Shown: piece by piece, positions 38,979 through 47,796 of the stretch
Position numbering within the stretch: position 1 is the first letter of the stretch
How the letters are laid out: each line of letters begins with the position of its first letter
From: an uncultured Clostridia bacterium
Lineage (GTDB): Bacteria; Bacillota; Clostridia; Lachnospirales; Cellulosilyticaceae
Length of the DNA: 64,000 bases
Direction of reading: 5' to 3'
Assembly (NCBI GenBank): GCA_937981575.1
Contig: CALJNR010000073.1
Span: 25,388-89,387 of the forward strand
Notes under the pieces: generated by a model
Seen by the model: only the letters and a program-made list of their open reading frames with translations
Databases searched by the model: none
Told to the model about the DNA's origin: nothing
Made by a program: the position numbers and the translations under genes

Positions 38979-39023
38979 ACAAAAAGTCCAATGCTGATTT
39001 TTGAGCAGCATTGGACTTTTTGT
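38979..39023 (+). terminator. Terminator after spoIIQ
   Basis: An 18-bp perfect stem (38979-38996 with 39006-39023; AGTCCAATGCTG core) with a 9-base loop and a run of T on the 3' side. Confidence 0.93.
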
Positions 39024-39043
39024 CTTTCTTTTACATTTTCTCG

Positions 39044-39074
39044 GCATAAATAAGCTTTCCATAGCATATGTATA
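39044..39074 (+). promoter_or_regulatory. Probable sigma-E-type promoter of spoIIID
   Basis: GCATAAA (39044-39050) and CATATGTATA (39065-39074) with 14-base spacing fit the sigma-E pattern, and spoIIID belongs to that regulon in B. subtilis. Confidence 0.5.
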
Positions 39075-39105
39075 AAACAAGAGTTGTGTTAAGGGGGGCC
39101 TTTTC

Positions 39106-39360
39106 TTGAAAGCCTATATAGAAGAAAGAGCCGTAGAAGCTGCTAAGTTTATTATTAATTCTAACGCTACAGTAAGAGAAACTGCAAAGAAATTTGGTAT
39201 AAGCAAAAGTACAGTTCATAAGGATGTAACAGAACGACTAGAAAAGATAAATCCTAAACTGGCCAATGAAGCTAGGAAAGTGTTAGAACTTAATAAAGCT
39301 GAAAGGCATCTAAGGGGAGGACTTGCAACCAAAGAAAAATATTCAACTATTATGAAATAG
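39106..39360 (+). CDS. spoIIID: Sporulation transcriptional regulator SpoIIID
   Basis: 84-residue mother-cell DNA-binding regulator of sigma-E genes. The helix-turn-helix is at about residues 23-45 (TVRETAKKFGISKSTVHKDV), followed by a basic C-terminal extension, as in the family (about 83-93 residues). The start is TTG 39106, 6 bases after AAGGGGGG. Flanked by terminators, so it is a monocistronic unit. Confidence 0.96.
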   Translation: MKAYIEERAVEAAKFIINSNATVRETAKKFGISKSTVHKDVTERLEKINPKLANEARKVLELNKAERHLRGGLATKEKYSTIMK

Positions 39361-39369
39361 TTAAAATAA

Positions 39370-39395
39370 TAGCATCCCAATATTATGGGATGCTA
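39370..39395 (+). terminator. Terminator after spoIIID
   Basis: TAGCATCCCA (39370-39379) pairs with 39386-39395 around ATATTA; the downstream sequence is T-rich but interrupted. Confidence 0.75.
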
Positions 39396-39438
39396 TAATT
39401 ATTTTTAAGCTAAAAATTTACCAATTAAATTTAATATT

Positions 39439-39468
39439 TTGCAAAATAGTTAGATTTAATGTTATAAT
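39439..39468 (+). promoter_or_regulatory. Sigma-A promoter of mbl
   Basis: TTGCAA (39439-39444) and perfect TATAAT (39463-39468), 18 bases apart, about 87 bases before the mbl start. Confidence 0.55.
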
Positions 39469-39554
39469 ATGATAGAAAAAATAGATCTTTAAACATCATA
39501 TAATAGAGCATTTATAAAGTCAGTCATATTGTTATTTTACAAAGGAGAAACCAA

Positions 39555-40556
39555 ATGTTTGGATTAGGAGCAGATATAGGAATTGATTTGGGTACAGCTT
39601 ACGTATTAATCTATGTAAAAGGAAAAGGAATAGTCCTAAGAGAGCCATCTATTGTTGCCATTAAGGAAAAAACAAATGAGGTTATAGCTGTAGGAGAAGA
39701 AGCAAGACGCATGCTTGGCAGAACTCCGGCGAGTATAAAATCAATCAGGCCGCTTAGGCAAGGGGTTATATCTGACTATGATGCGACGGAACAAATGCTC
39801 AAATACTTTATACACAAAGCAATAGGACATAGACTTATTAAACCAAGGATAGGCGTTTGCGTCCCAAGTGGGGTGACTGAAGTAGAAAAAAAAGCAGTTG
39901 AAGATGCGACCCGTCAAGCCGGAGCTAGATATGTAGATACAATAGAAGAGCCGATAGCTGCAGCTATTGGAGCTGGTATTGATATATCAAGGCCGTGCGG
40001 CAGTATGATCGTAGATATAGGCGGAGGCACAGCAGATATAGCTATTATCTCCTTGGGAGGAGCCGTTGTGAAAAAATCTCTCAAAACAGCTGGAGATGAT
40101 TTCGATGAAGCCATTATAAGATATATGAGAAAGAAATATAATATGCTGATTGGAGAAAGAACTGCAGAAGAAATAAAAATTAATGTAGGAAGTGTATTTA
40201 AAAGAGAGGTTCCTGCCGAAATAAATGTAAGAGGACGCAATCTTGTTTTGGGACTTCCTAAAAATATAGTGATTACTTCTGATGAAATTATGTCAGCACT
40301 AGAAGAGCCGATTGGTAATATTATTGATGGCATTCGCGCTGTGCTTGAACTGAGTCCTCCAGAACTTGCTTCTGATATTTCAGATAGAGGGATTGTTCTT
40401 ACAGGCGGCGGAAGTCTCATTTATGGATTAGATAAACTTATACATCAGATTACCGGGATTAATGCAGTGATTGCTGATGATCCGATGTCCTGCGTAGCAG
40501 TAGGAACTGGTATGTGGGTAGAATATAGATATGCAAAAGGGGCAAAGCAAAAATAA
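39555..40556 (+). CDS. mbl: MreB/Mbl-family rod-shape actin
   Basis: Bacterial actin that guides lateral wall synthesis under the membrane. 333 residues. Phosphate 1 motif IGIDLGTAYVLIY is near 8-20, phosphate 2 VDIGGGTADIA near 155-165, and the adenosine motif LTGGGSLIYGL near 278. Its position between spoIIID and the FlgG-type genes matches B. subtilis mbl rather than mreB; sequence alone does not fully separate the paralogues. Start ATG follows AAAGGAG. Confidence 0.93.
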   Translation: MFGLGADIGIDLGTAYVLIYVKGKGIVLREPSIVAIKEKTNEVIAVGEEARRMLGRTPASIKSIRPLRQGVISDYDATEQMLKYFIHKAIGHRLIKPRIGVCVPSGVTEVEKKAVEDATRQAGARYVDTIEEPIAAAIGAGIDISRPCGSMIVDIGGGTADIAIISLGGAVVKKSLKTAGDDFDEAIIRYMRKKYNMLIGERTAEEIKINVGSVFKREVPAEINVRGRNLVLGLPKNIVITSDEIMSALEEPIGNIIDGIRAVLELSPPELASDISDRGIVLTGGGSLIYGLDKLIHQITGINAVIADDPMSCVAVGTGMWVEYRYAKGAKQK

Positions 40557-40567
40557 AGGAGGAGTAT

Positions 40568-41338
40568 ATGGTACGCGGATTATATACAGCAGCAACAGGG
40601 ATGAATGTGCAGACAAAAAGACTAGATGTTATTTCCAATGACCTAGCTAATGCAAATACGACGGGTTACAAAAAAGATACAGCGGTTATATCATCATTTC
40701 CTCAAGTTTTAGCAAACAGACTAGGAGACATACAAAACCATAGGACGAATAATGGACCAATTGGCAACATGAGCCTAGGGGCAAAAATTGACGAAGTATA
40801 TACGAATTTTATTCAAGGATCGCTTATTAAAACAGATGGCTTGGTGGATGTAGCTATTCAAGGAGAAGGTTTTTTTGCAGTACAAACACCAAACGGCACA
40901 GCTTATACAAGAGATGGCAGTTTTTCAGTTAATCAGGCAGGACAGGTTGTAACCAAAGAAGGTTATTATGTTCTTTCACAAGGAGGCGCACCGCTTCAAC
41001 TAGGAGAAGACTTTCTGTCAAGCACTGCAGGGATTACAATAAAAGAAAACGGAGAAATCTATAGAGGCAGTGAACTCCTGGACCGCCTTGCAATGGTTAG
41101 ATTTGAAGACAATAAAACCCTTCAAAAGTTAGATGATAATCTCTATCAAGCAGGAGGCGCGGCTATACCTTTTGAAGGCAGTGTGATACAAGGATTTTTA
41201 GAGGCTTCAAATGTTAACCCCGTAACGGCAATGGTGGATATGATCACTGTTTCAAGGGCATATGAGGCGAATCAAAAGGTCATTCAAACGCAGGATGCAC
41301 TTTTAGGAAAAACAGTTAATGAACTCGGAAGAGCATAG
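40568..41338 (+). CDS. flgF: FlgF/FlgG-family flagellar rod protein (FlhO position)
   Basis: 256-residue axial rod component exported by the flagellar type III system. The N-terminal rod motif (LDVISNDLANANTTGYKK, about 18-35) and C-terminal SRAYEANQKVIQTQDAL (about 230-246) that assemble by coiled coil are present. Start ATG 40568 follows AAAGGAGGAG, 11 bases after mbl. The flgF versus flgG label is uncertain; the B. subtilis equivalent is FlhO. Confidence 0.9.
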   Translation: MVRGLYTAATGMNVQTKRLDVISNDLANANTTGYKKDTAVISSFPQVLANRLGDIQNHRTNNGPIGNMSLGAKIDEVYTNFIQGSLIKTDGLVDVAIQGEGFFAVQTPNGTAYTRDGSFSVNQAGQVVTKEGYYVLSQGGAPLQLGEDFLSSTAGITIKENGEIYRGSELLDRLAMVRFEDNKTLQKLDDNLYQAGGAAIPFEGSVIQGFLEASNVNPVTAMVDMITVSRAYEANQKVIQTQDALLGKTVNELGRA

Positions 41339-41349
41339 GAGGTAAGGAT

Positions 41350-42162
41350 ATGATAAGAGGATTATGGACAGCAGCATCAGGGATGACATCACAGCAGTTA
41401 AATGTTGATACAATATCCAATAACTTAGCGAACATCAATACCACAGGTTACAAAAAAGAGACGACAAATTTTAAGAGCTTGCTTTATCAGAACATGGCCA
41501 CACCTAATATTCCAAATGTTCAGCAGCCTACGACTATGCAGGTTGGACATGGGGTGAGAGCCCTTTCGAATTCACGTAACTATAGCATGGGAATGCTTCA
41601 GGAAACAGGCAATTCTACGGATATGGCTATAGAAGGGAAAGGCTTCTTCACTGTTTTAAAAGGAGAACAGCAAGCCTTTACGAAAGACGGAAGCTTTCGT
41701 ATTTCGCTGACAGCAGATGGATCATATGCTTTGGTTACTTCAGATGGTTATCCGGTCTTATCTGTGGAAGATGAACCTATTCTTGTGGGCAACGAGATTC
41801 CAGCCAGCAAAATTGTTGTAGGTAAAGACGGTTCAGTTTATTACATGGATGAAGAAACAAATATGAGAATGGATATTGCTCAGCTCAAGATTGTTCAGTT
41901 CGACAATATTGAAGGATTAGAAGCGATCGGCTCAAATCTTTTTGCTCAAACAGTAGCATCAGGGGAACCGCTGGTAGAGGGAGATGCAGATGGTCTTGTT
42001 AGAAGTAATATTAGGACGGGCTATCTGGAGGGTTCTAATGTACAAGTCGCAGAAGAAATGGTTAAGCTTATTGTAGCTCAAAGAGCTTATGAACTGAATT
42101 CGACAGCGATCAAGGCAGCTGACAGTATGCTTCAGCAAGCTAATGAACTTAAACGTAATTAA
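41350..42162 (+). CDS. flgG: FlgG-family flagellar rod protein (FlhP position)
   Basis: 270 residues; paralogous to the preceding protein. N-terminal VDTISNNLANINTTGYKK (about 19-36) and C-terminal LIVAQRAYELNSTAIKAADS (about 237-256) mark a distal-rod protein. The 11-base spacing and AGGAGGTAAGG ribosome site indicate cotranscription. B. subtilis FlhP occupies this place. Confidence 0.91.
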   Translation: MIRGLWTAASGMTSQQLNVDTISNNLANINTTGYKKETTNFKSLLYQNMATPNIPNVQQPTTMQVGHGVRALSNSRNYSMGMLQETGNSTDMAIEGKGFFTVLKGEQQAFTKDGSFRISLTADGSYALVTSDGYPVLSVEDEPILVGNEIPASKIVVGKDGSVYYMDEETNMRMDIAQLKIVQFDNIEGLEAIGSNLFAQTVASGEPLVEGDADGLVRSNIRTGYLEGSNVQVAEEMVKLIVAQRAYELNSTAIKAADSMLQQANELKRN

Positions 42163-42174
42163 GGAGGCAGCTAA

Positions 42175-42576
42175 ATGGATATAGGTTCTTTACAGTTTAA
42201 TCCATCTTTTCATAAAGAAATGATCAGTAAAGCAGAAGAAGAAAAGACTAAAGACTTTGATGCTGTCTTTAAAAAAGCAATGGATAATCAAGATGATAAA
42301 GCCCTTAAGGATGCCTGCGTGCAGTTGGAATCTTATATGATTTCGCAGCTTTTCAAACAAATGAAACAGTCAATGATTTCAGAAGAAGGATTGATTCCTA
42401 AGGGAGACTACGAAAAAGCGTTCGAAGACTTTAAGATTAATCATCAATCAGAATCTATGGCTAAAGCTGGTGGCATTGGCCTTGCAGAAATGATGTATAA
42501 ACAGATGAAAAATACATATAAAGGGCAGATTAAGGCGGATAGTGAATCAATCATTCGTATTGACCAAGAAGTATAG
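42175..42576 (+). CDS. flgJ: FlgJ-like rod-binding protein without hydrolase domain
   Basis: 133 residues corresponding to the N-terminal rod-binding domain of FlgJ (LESYMISQLFKQMKQSM near 45-62, then the GIGLAEMMYKQMK helix near 103-115). The glucosaminidase domain of proteobacterial FlgJ is absent, which is usual in Firmicutes. It follows flgG after 12 bases with AAGGAGG. Confidence 0.85.
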   Translation: MDIGSLQFNPSFHKEMISKAEEEKTKDFDAVFKKAMDNQDDKALKDACVQLESYMISQLFKQMKQSMISEEGLIPKGDYEKAFEDFKINHQSESMAKAGGIGLAEMMYKQMKNTYKGQIKADSESIIRIDQEV

Positions 42577-42577
42577 A

Positions 42578-42606
42578 TTGACATTTTTCGTAACATTTGT
42601 TATACT
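42578..42606 (+). promoter_or_regulatory. Consensus sigma-A promoter of the metK leader
   Basis: A perfect TTGACA (42578-42583) and TATACT (42601-42606) separated by 17 bases; among the best matches in the window. It begins 2 bases after the flgJ stop, so the end of the flagellar operon abuts it. Confidence 0.85.
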
Positions 42607-42632
42607 TAAGCGTAAAATATAATTAAATACGA

Positions 42633-42735
42633 ATTCTTATCCAGAGAGGTGGAGGGACAGGGCCCTGTGAAACCCGGCAACCTAGCAAGAAGCTAAGGTG
42701 CCAATTCCCGCGCATAATATGCGTAAGATGAGGAT
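42633..42735 (+). promoter_or_regulatory. SAM-I (S-box) riboswitch aptamer
   Basis: Carries the conserved S-box core (CAGAGAGGTGGAGGGA, then GCCCTGTGAAACCCGGCAAC, then AAGGTGCCAATTCC). P1 is 9 bp: 42633-42641 with 42727-42735. The 3' strand of P1 (GATGAGG) can instead pair with the CCTCAT arm of the downstream terminator, so SAM binding should stop transcription of metK. Confidence 0.96.
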
Positions 42736-42752
42736 GAATGATTGCATACTAT

Positions 42753-42778
42753 AAACCTCATTAAAATGAGGTTTTTTT
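42753..42778 (+). terminator. Riboswitch terminator before metK
   Basis: AAACCTCATT pairs with AATGAGGTTT around an AA loop, followed by a T-run. Mutually exclusive with an antiterminator formed by the P1 3' strand. Confidence 0.92.
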
Positions 42779-42829
42779 ATTTGCTTTCTGTTAATCCTAA
42801 TAGAAAACAGCATATAAGGAGGATTTGAA

Positions 42830-44014
42830 ATGGCAAAGAGATTATTTACATCTGAATCAGTAACAGAAGGGCATCCAGACAAAATGGCAGACCAAATATC
42901 TGATGCAGTGCTTGATGCAATTTACGCACAAGATCCAGCGGCGAGGGTAGCTTGTGAAACAGCACTGACAACAGGGCTTGTACTTGTAATGGGAGAGATA
43001 TCAACTAACTGCTATGTTGATATCAATAAAACGGTGAGAGATACCATTAATGAAATAGGGTATAATAACCCAGACTATGGTTTTGATGGACACTCTTGCG
43101 GCGTTATTGTTGCGCTAGATGAGCAGTCAGCAGATATTGCAATGGGCGTGGATAAAGCTTTAGAGGCAAAACGTGGTGAGATGTCAGATGGAGACATTGA
43201 AGCGATTGGCGCTGGAGACCAGGGGATGATGTTTGGATTTGCGTGTGATGAAACACCGGAACTTATGCCGATGCCGATCTCACTGGCTCACAGACTCTCA
43301 AAGAGACTATCGGAAGTTCGCAAAAATGAAACGCTGAAATACCTGAGACCTGATGGTAAAACGCAGGTAACGGTAGAGTATGAGGATGATAAACCAGTTA
43401 GAATTGATGCGGTTGTTGTATCAACTCAGCATGCAGCAGAGGTATCACAAGAACAGATTCATACAGATATCATGGAACATGTGATTAAACCTATCGTTCC
43501 GGCAGAGCTTCTGGATGATCAGACTAAATACTTTATCAACCCAACGGGACGTTTTGTAATCGGCGGACCTGTAGGGGATTCAGGACTTACAGGGCGAAAA
43601 ATCATTGTAGATACTTATGGCGGTTATGCAAGTCACGGCGGCGGAGCTTTTTCAGGAAAAGATCCAACTAAAGTTGACCGCTCAGCAGCTTATGCAGCAA
43701 GATATGTGGCTAAAAATATAGTAGCTGCAGGACTCGCTAGAAAATGTGAAATAGAACTTGCTTATGCTATCGGTGTTGCAAAACCAGTATCTGTTCTTAT
43801 TAATACCCATGGAACAGGGGTGGTAAGTGATGAGAAGTTAGTAGAAATCATCAACAAGCATTTTGATCTTAGACCAGCAGGTATTATAAAAATGCTTGGT
43901 CTTAGAAAGCCGATTTATAAGCAGACAGCAGCCTACGGACATTTTGGCCGTACCGATATTGACCTGCCATGGGAAAGTACGGATAAAGCAGATTTGTTAA
44001 AAGCAGAAATATAA
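42830..44014 (+). CDS. metK: S-adenosylmethionine synthetase
   Basis: Makes SAM from methionine and ATP. 394 residues; [20 protein letters not shown] at 8-27 provides the ATP-binding His, [10 protein letters not shown] near 127 and [19 protein letters not shown] near 268 are the family signatures. Start ATG 42830 follows AAGGAGG. It is controlled by the SAM riboswitch, closing a feedback loop with the MetF/MetH genes at 11-15 kb. Confidence 0.98.
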   Translation: MAKRLFTSESVTEGHPDKMADQISDAVLDAIYAQDPAARVACETALTTGLVLVMGEISTNCYVDINKTVRDTINEIGYNNPDYGFDGHSCGVIVALDEQSADIAMGVDKALEAKRGEMSDGDIEAIGAGDQGMMFGFACDETPELMPMPISLAHRLSKRLSEVRKNETLKYLRPDGKTQVTVEYEDDKPVRIDAVVVSTQHAAEVSQEQIHTDIMEHVIKPIVPAELLDDQTKYFINPTGRFVIGGPVGDSGLTGRKIIVDTYGGYASHGGGAFSGKDPTKVDRSAAYAARYVAKNIVAAGLARKCEIELAYAIGVAKPVSVLINTHGTGVVSDEKLVEIINKHFDLRPAGIIKMLGLRKPIYKQTAAYGHFGRTDIDLPWESTDKADLLKAEI

Positions 44015-44028
44015 TATAGCAGTTAATG

Positions 44029-44084
44029 AACAAGGCAAGGCCATAATCTTACATGAAAGGTTAGAGGGCTTGTCTTGTTTTTTT
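44029..44084 (+). terminator. Terminator after metK
   Basis: AACAAGGCAAGGCC (44029-44042) pairs with GGCTTGTCTTGTT (44067-44079), with a G-U pair and a bulge; a small inner AATCTT/AAGGTT stem, then a T-run. Confidence 0.85.
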
Positions 44085-44110
44085 ATTCAGCAGAGATACA
44101 AGCTATACCG

Positions 44111-44139
44111 TTGTAGAGAATTTGGGGATGTGATATACT
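44111..44139 (+). promoter_or_regulatory. Promoter of recD2
   Basis: TTGTAG (44111-44116), 17-base spacer, TATACT (44134-44139), with a TG just before the -10 that may compensate for the weak -35. Confidence 0.55.
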
Positions 44140-44199
44140 TTTAGAACAAAGCTGAAGTTATTGATTAGGCAAAATTAGGCATAAAAGTGGTGAGAATAA

Positions 44200-46443
44200 T
44201 TGGAAGGACAAGTAACGCTGCAGGCAACAATAGAAGATATTATCTACCAGAATGAAGAAAATGGATACACGGTATGCACGATTGAATGTGAGGGTGAAGA
44301 GGTATCTTGCGTTGGAAATATGCTAGGTATTCATGCAGGAGAAGATATAGAAATTGTAGGAAGCTGGGTTACGCATCCTATATACGGTAAGCAGATTAGG
44401 GTTGAAACATATATTAGAAGCATTCCAAAGACAGTACAGGGAATGGAAAGGTATCTGGCTTCAGGGGTCATCAAGGGAATAGGCGCCAAAACAGCTAAAA
44501 AGATTGTTAAGCATTTTGGACTGGATACTTTTGATATTATTGAACAAGAACCTCTTTTACTGGCTCAGGTAAGCGGGATCAGCAAAAAAAAAGCAGCGGA
44601 AATAGGAGAGGTATTTCATGCTCAGCATGAGTTAAGACGGGCTATGCTCTTTTTGCAGGAATATGGTATTACGCCAACCTATGCCTATAAGATTTATAAA
44701 TTTTATAAAGAAAAAACAACAGATATCATTAAAAATGATCCGTATAGGCTGGTTGAAGATATTTTTGGCATAGGCTTTAAAAAAGCTGATGAAATTGCCC
44801 AGAAAGCAGGTATAGCAAGGGATGACCCGCAGCGTATTAAAACAGGAATTCTTTACGCTTTGTCTAGTTTTTCATTAAATGGGCATACTTATATGCCAAG
44901 AGGACTTCTTTTAGGAGAAGCGTCGGTCCTTTTAGATGTTCATGAAAGTGCTATCGAAAATGCACTCAGAGAACTGGAACTTACAAAACAGATTATCACG
45001 AAAAATTATGCAAACTTTTCGTTGGGCTCACCCGGGCCATCGGTATTCTTGTCACCTTTATACTATAGTGAACAAGGCGTAGCAAGAAAGCTGCTGGATT
45101 TATCAGCCTACTATGAAAAAGAAGATGATGATGATTTTAAAATAACTTTAAGAAATACGGAAAAAGAGCTGAATATAGAACTTGTAGACGAGCAGAAAGA
45201 AGCTATAAGGTATGTCTTTTTAAATGGGGTAACGGTTATAACAGGAGGCCCTGGGACCGGTAAAACAACAACCATTAATGCTATGATTCATATGCTGCAA
45301 AAAAGAGGTAAAGAAGTACTGCTTACAGCCCCTACAGGAAGAGCGGCCAAAAGAATGAGTGAGGCTACAGGCATCGAGGCTCAGACGATCCATAGACTTC
45401 TAGAGATTAATTATATAAGAGAAGATACAAATAAACAGATGTTTAATAAAAATGAAGAGAATCCTTTAGAAGCAGATGTAATTATTATTGATGAAATGTC
45501 TATGGTAGATGTGCTGCTGATGCATGCACTCTTAAAAGCAATCCCCCCTGGAGGACGTCTTGTACTGATTGGAGATGCCGATCAGCTGCCGTCGGTCGGA
45601 GCAGGAAATGTCCTAAAAGATATTATCTATAGCAAAAGAATACCTGTCATCAGGCTGGAGAAGATATTCAGGCAGGCTACAGAAAGTGCTATTATCATGA
45701 ATGCCCATCGCATTAATAAAGGAGAATACCCTGTGGCTAATGGTGAGGGAACAGATTTTTTCTTTATAAAAAAAGGTGCTCAAGAAGAAGTCAAAGAGAC
45801 AATTATCGAACTTATTACTACCAGACTGCCCAATTATCAGGGATTTGACAGATTAAAAGATATTCAGGTTCTAGTGCCTATGCGTAAGGGGATTTTGGGA
45901 GTGTATGAACTTAATAAAGTCATTCAAGAAGCAGTCAATCCGCCCCAGTCCTATAAGGAAGAAAAAGAATATAGAGGTCTGATCTTTAGAGAGGGCGACA
46001 AAGTAATGCAGATTAAGAATAATTACAATACAGCTTGGAAAATCTATGGTAAGATTGGGCTTCCTATTGATGAAGGCGTAGGGGTATTTAATGGGGACTG
46101 CGGCATTGTAACAGCTATTAATAACGAAACAGAACTGCTTACGGTTACGTTTGATGATCAAAAGGTAGTAGACTATGAATTTAATCAATTAGATGAACTT
46201 GAGCTTGCCTATGCTATTACTATTCATAAATCTCAGGGCAGTGAATATCCTGCGGTTATTATTCCGATTCACAGTGGTCCGCCTATGCTGCTAGGCAGGA
46301 ATCTGCTTTATACAGCGATTACCCGTGCAAAAAAGATTGTTGTAGGCGTAGGACTCAAAGAAACGGTGGAAAGAATGGTTGATAATAATAAGGAAATTGA
46401 AAGATACTCAAGTCTTGCAGTTCACCTTTCACAGCTTATCTAA
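44200..46443 (+). CDS. recD2: RecD2-type ATP-dependent DNA helicase
   Basis: A superfamily 1B 5'-3' helicase of the RecD2/YrrC type that works without RecBC. 747 residues: N-terminal OB-like part (1-90), helix-hairpin-helix repeats (about 90-200, GVIKGIGAKTAKKIVKHFG), then Walker A GGPGTGKTTT near 349, Walker B VIIIDEMSMVD near 428 and the C-terminal YAITIHKSQGSEYPAVI near 668. The start is TTG 44200 with a modest GTGGTGAG ribosome site. ComF follows after 26 bases. Confidence 0.94.
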   Translation: MEGQVTLQATIEDIIYQNEENGYTVCTIECEGEEVSCVGNMLGIHAGEDIEIVGSWVTHPIYGKQIRVETYIRSIPKTVQGMERYLASGVIKGIGAKTAKKIVKHFGLDTFDIIEQEPLLLAQVSGISKKKAAEIGEVFHAQHELRRAMLFLQEYGITPTYAYKIYKFYKEKTTDIIKNDPYRLVEDIFGIGFKKADEIAQKAGIARDDPQRIKTGILYALSSFSLNGHTYMPRGLLLGEASVLLDVHESAIENALRELELTKQIITKNYANFSLGSPGPSVFLSPLYYSEQGVARKLLDLSAYYEKEDDDDFKITLRNTEKELNIELVDEQKEAIRYVFLNGVTVITGGPGTGKTTTINAMIHMLQKRGKEVLLTAPTGRAAKRMSEATGIEAQTIHRLLEINYIREDTNKQMFNKNEENPLEADVIIIDEMSMVDVLLMHALLKAIPPGGRLVLIGDADQLPSVGAGNVLKDIIYSKRIPVIRLEKIFRQATESAIIMNAHRINKGEYPVANGEGTDFFFIKKGAQEEVKETIIELITTRLPNYQGFDRLKDIQVLVPMRKGILGVYELNKVIQEAVNPPQSYKEEKEYRGLIFREGDKVMQIKNNYNTAWKIYGKIGLPIDEGVGVFNGDCGIVTAINNETELLTVTFDDQKVVDYEFNQLDELELAYAITIHKSQGSEYPAVIIPIHSGPPMLLGRNLLYTAITRAKKIVVGVGLKETVERMVDNNKEIERYSSLAVHLSQLI

Positions 46444-46469
46444 GTTTTATGTTTTAAAAGGAGAAGACT

Positions 46470-47177
46470 ATGTACGATGATATTAAACAGCTTATTTTTC
46501 CAAGTAGGTGTATAGTATGTCAGACGCTGCTTGGGGATAAGGACACAGGCTGCCTGTGTGATAAATGCTATAGCTTTGTGTTTAGGCATCACTTGTGTCC
46601 GCGCTGTGGCCGCCCTTATTTTGCAGGAGGCAGCCATTGCATACATTGTGAACATGAAGCTATTTCAGAGAACATACAGATTACTGCGCTTTTTCCTTAT
46701 GAAAGCATGTTTAGAAAAGCTGTTTTAAGATGGAAATATAAAGGTATAAGGAAGTATGCCAGAGGATATGCTGACCTGTTTGTGAATGATTTATGTCTTT
46801 TCGAGAAGTTTGATATAGATGGATTAATCCCAGTACCACTGGCGCAGTCAAGATTAAGAAGAAGAGGGTTTAATCAAGCTTTAGATTTGACTAATGAGCT
46901 TTCAAGATTAACAGATATTAAAGTGTATGATATCCTAGAACGTACTAAGAAAACCAAACCCCAATCCAAGTGCAATAAAAGAGAAAGGCGTACGAATATT
47001 AAAGGAAGCATTGCAGTTAAAAAAGAAATATCGAATTTGACATTAAATAATATAGCAATTATTGACGATATATATACTACAGGAGCAACTATAAAAGAGT
47101 GCATAGAAGCCATTAAAAGACATAAGATTATAAAAAATAAGAAAATATATGTACTAACAGTATGTATAGGGGTATAA
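46470..47177 (+). CDS. comF: ComF-family phosphoribosyltransferase-like protein
   Basis: 235 residues. Two CxxC zinc pairs lie in the first 65 residues (CIVC, CDKC, CPRC, CIHC), followed by a type I PRTase fold with PVPLAQSRLRRRGFNQA near 114 and the PRPP loop IDDIYTTGAT near 193-202. Homologues are needed for DNA uptake in naturally competent bacteria, but are common in non-competent ones. As in B. subtilis, yvyF and flagellar genes follow. Confidence 0.92.
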   Translation: MYDDIKQLIFPSRCIVCQTLLGDKDTGCLCDKCYSFVFRHHLCPRCGRPYFAGGSHCIHCEHEAISENIQITALFPYESMFRKAVLRWKYKGIRKYARGYADLFVNDLCLFEKFDIDGLIPVPLAQSRLRRRGFNQALDLTNELSRLTDIKVYDILERTKKTKPQSKCNKRERRTNIKGSIAVKKEISNLTLNNIAIIDDIYTTGATIKECIEAIKRHKIIKNKKIYVLTVCIGV

Positions 47178-47217
47178 TAATAGTATAAGAAAGCTTTGAC
47201 AGGGAGGGGAATTACTT

Positions 47218-47637
47218 ATGGACGTACGCGTATGCAAAAGATGTAAAAAAATGTTTCAGCATGTCACAGGACCTGACGTTTGCCCAAAATGTAAGCAGAA
47301 AGAAGAAGAGATGTTTCAGGTGGTTAAGGAATATTTAAGAAAAAATCCAGGAGCCTCTATGAACACTGTAAGTCAGGAAACAGAAGTGCCTGTTTCACTT
47401 ATTGAAAGCTTCTTAAGACAGGGGAGACTGGAAGTAACAGCAGATTCGCCTATCAGATTAAGCTGCGAAACCTGCGGAGAAAATATACTTACTGGAAGGT
47501 TCTGCTCAAAATGCAGTGCGAGTTTGATGGGAGATCTCTCAAGTGCAGCAAAGCAGATGACAAGGGCTCAGGCACCAAAAACAGAAGAGAAGAAAGCAGA
47601 AAAGATGAGATTCCTGCGTTCAGACCGCATCAAATAA
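47218..47637 (+). CDS. yvyF: YvyF-like flagellar operon zinc-ribbon protein
   Basis: 139 residues: an N-terminal zinc ribbon (CKRC near 5, CPKC near 22), a small winged-helix-like middle (MNTVSQETEVPVSLIESFLR near 49-68) and a second CETC/CSKC pair (about 87 and 101). Same position as B. subtilis yvyF, between comFC and flgM. Role unknown, perhaps regulatory. Start ATG follows GGGAGGGG; a terminator follows. Confidence 0.85.
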   Translation: MDVRVCKRCKKMFQHVTGPDVCPKCKQKEEEMFQVVKEYLRKNPGASMNTVSQETEVPVSLIESFLRQGRLEVTADSPIRLSCETCGENILTGRFCSKCSASLMGDLSSAAKQMTRAQAPKTEEKKAEKMRFLRSDRIK

Positions 47638-47651
47638 ATAATTAATAAAGA

Positions 47652-47689
47652 TTAGGGGATTAATAAGAAAATAATCCCCTAATTTTTTT
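47652..47689 (+). terminator. Terminator after yvyF
   Basis: TTAGGGGATTA (47652-47662) and TAATCCCCTAA (47672-47682) form an 11-bp stem with a T-run. It separates the comF unit from the sigma-28-driven flgM operon. Confidence 0.9.
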
Positions 47690-47728
47690 GTAATTAAAAA
47701 AAGATGCAAGTTATTTATCTAATTAACC

Positions 47729-47755
47729 TAAAGAACAAAAATGAATAGTCGATAT
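47729..47755 (+). promoter_or_regulatory. Sigma-28 (SigD/FliA) promoter of the flgM operon
   Basis: TAAA (47729-47732), 15-base spacer, GTCGATAT (47748-47755), one mismatch from GCCGATAT. It places flgM under the sigma factor it inhibits. Confidence 0.8.
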
Positions 47756-47796
47756 AATATATATGGAAACTATAACGCGCCAAAGGGGTGAATGCT

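Noticed and set aside
39914..40420. 168-residue minus-strand frame opposite mbl
   Set aside because: Ser/Ile-rich shadow of a strongly conserved gene on the plus strand; no ribosome site or family match.
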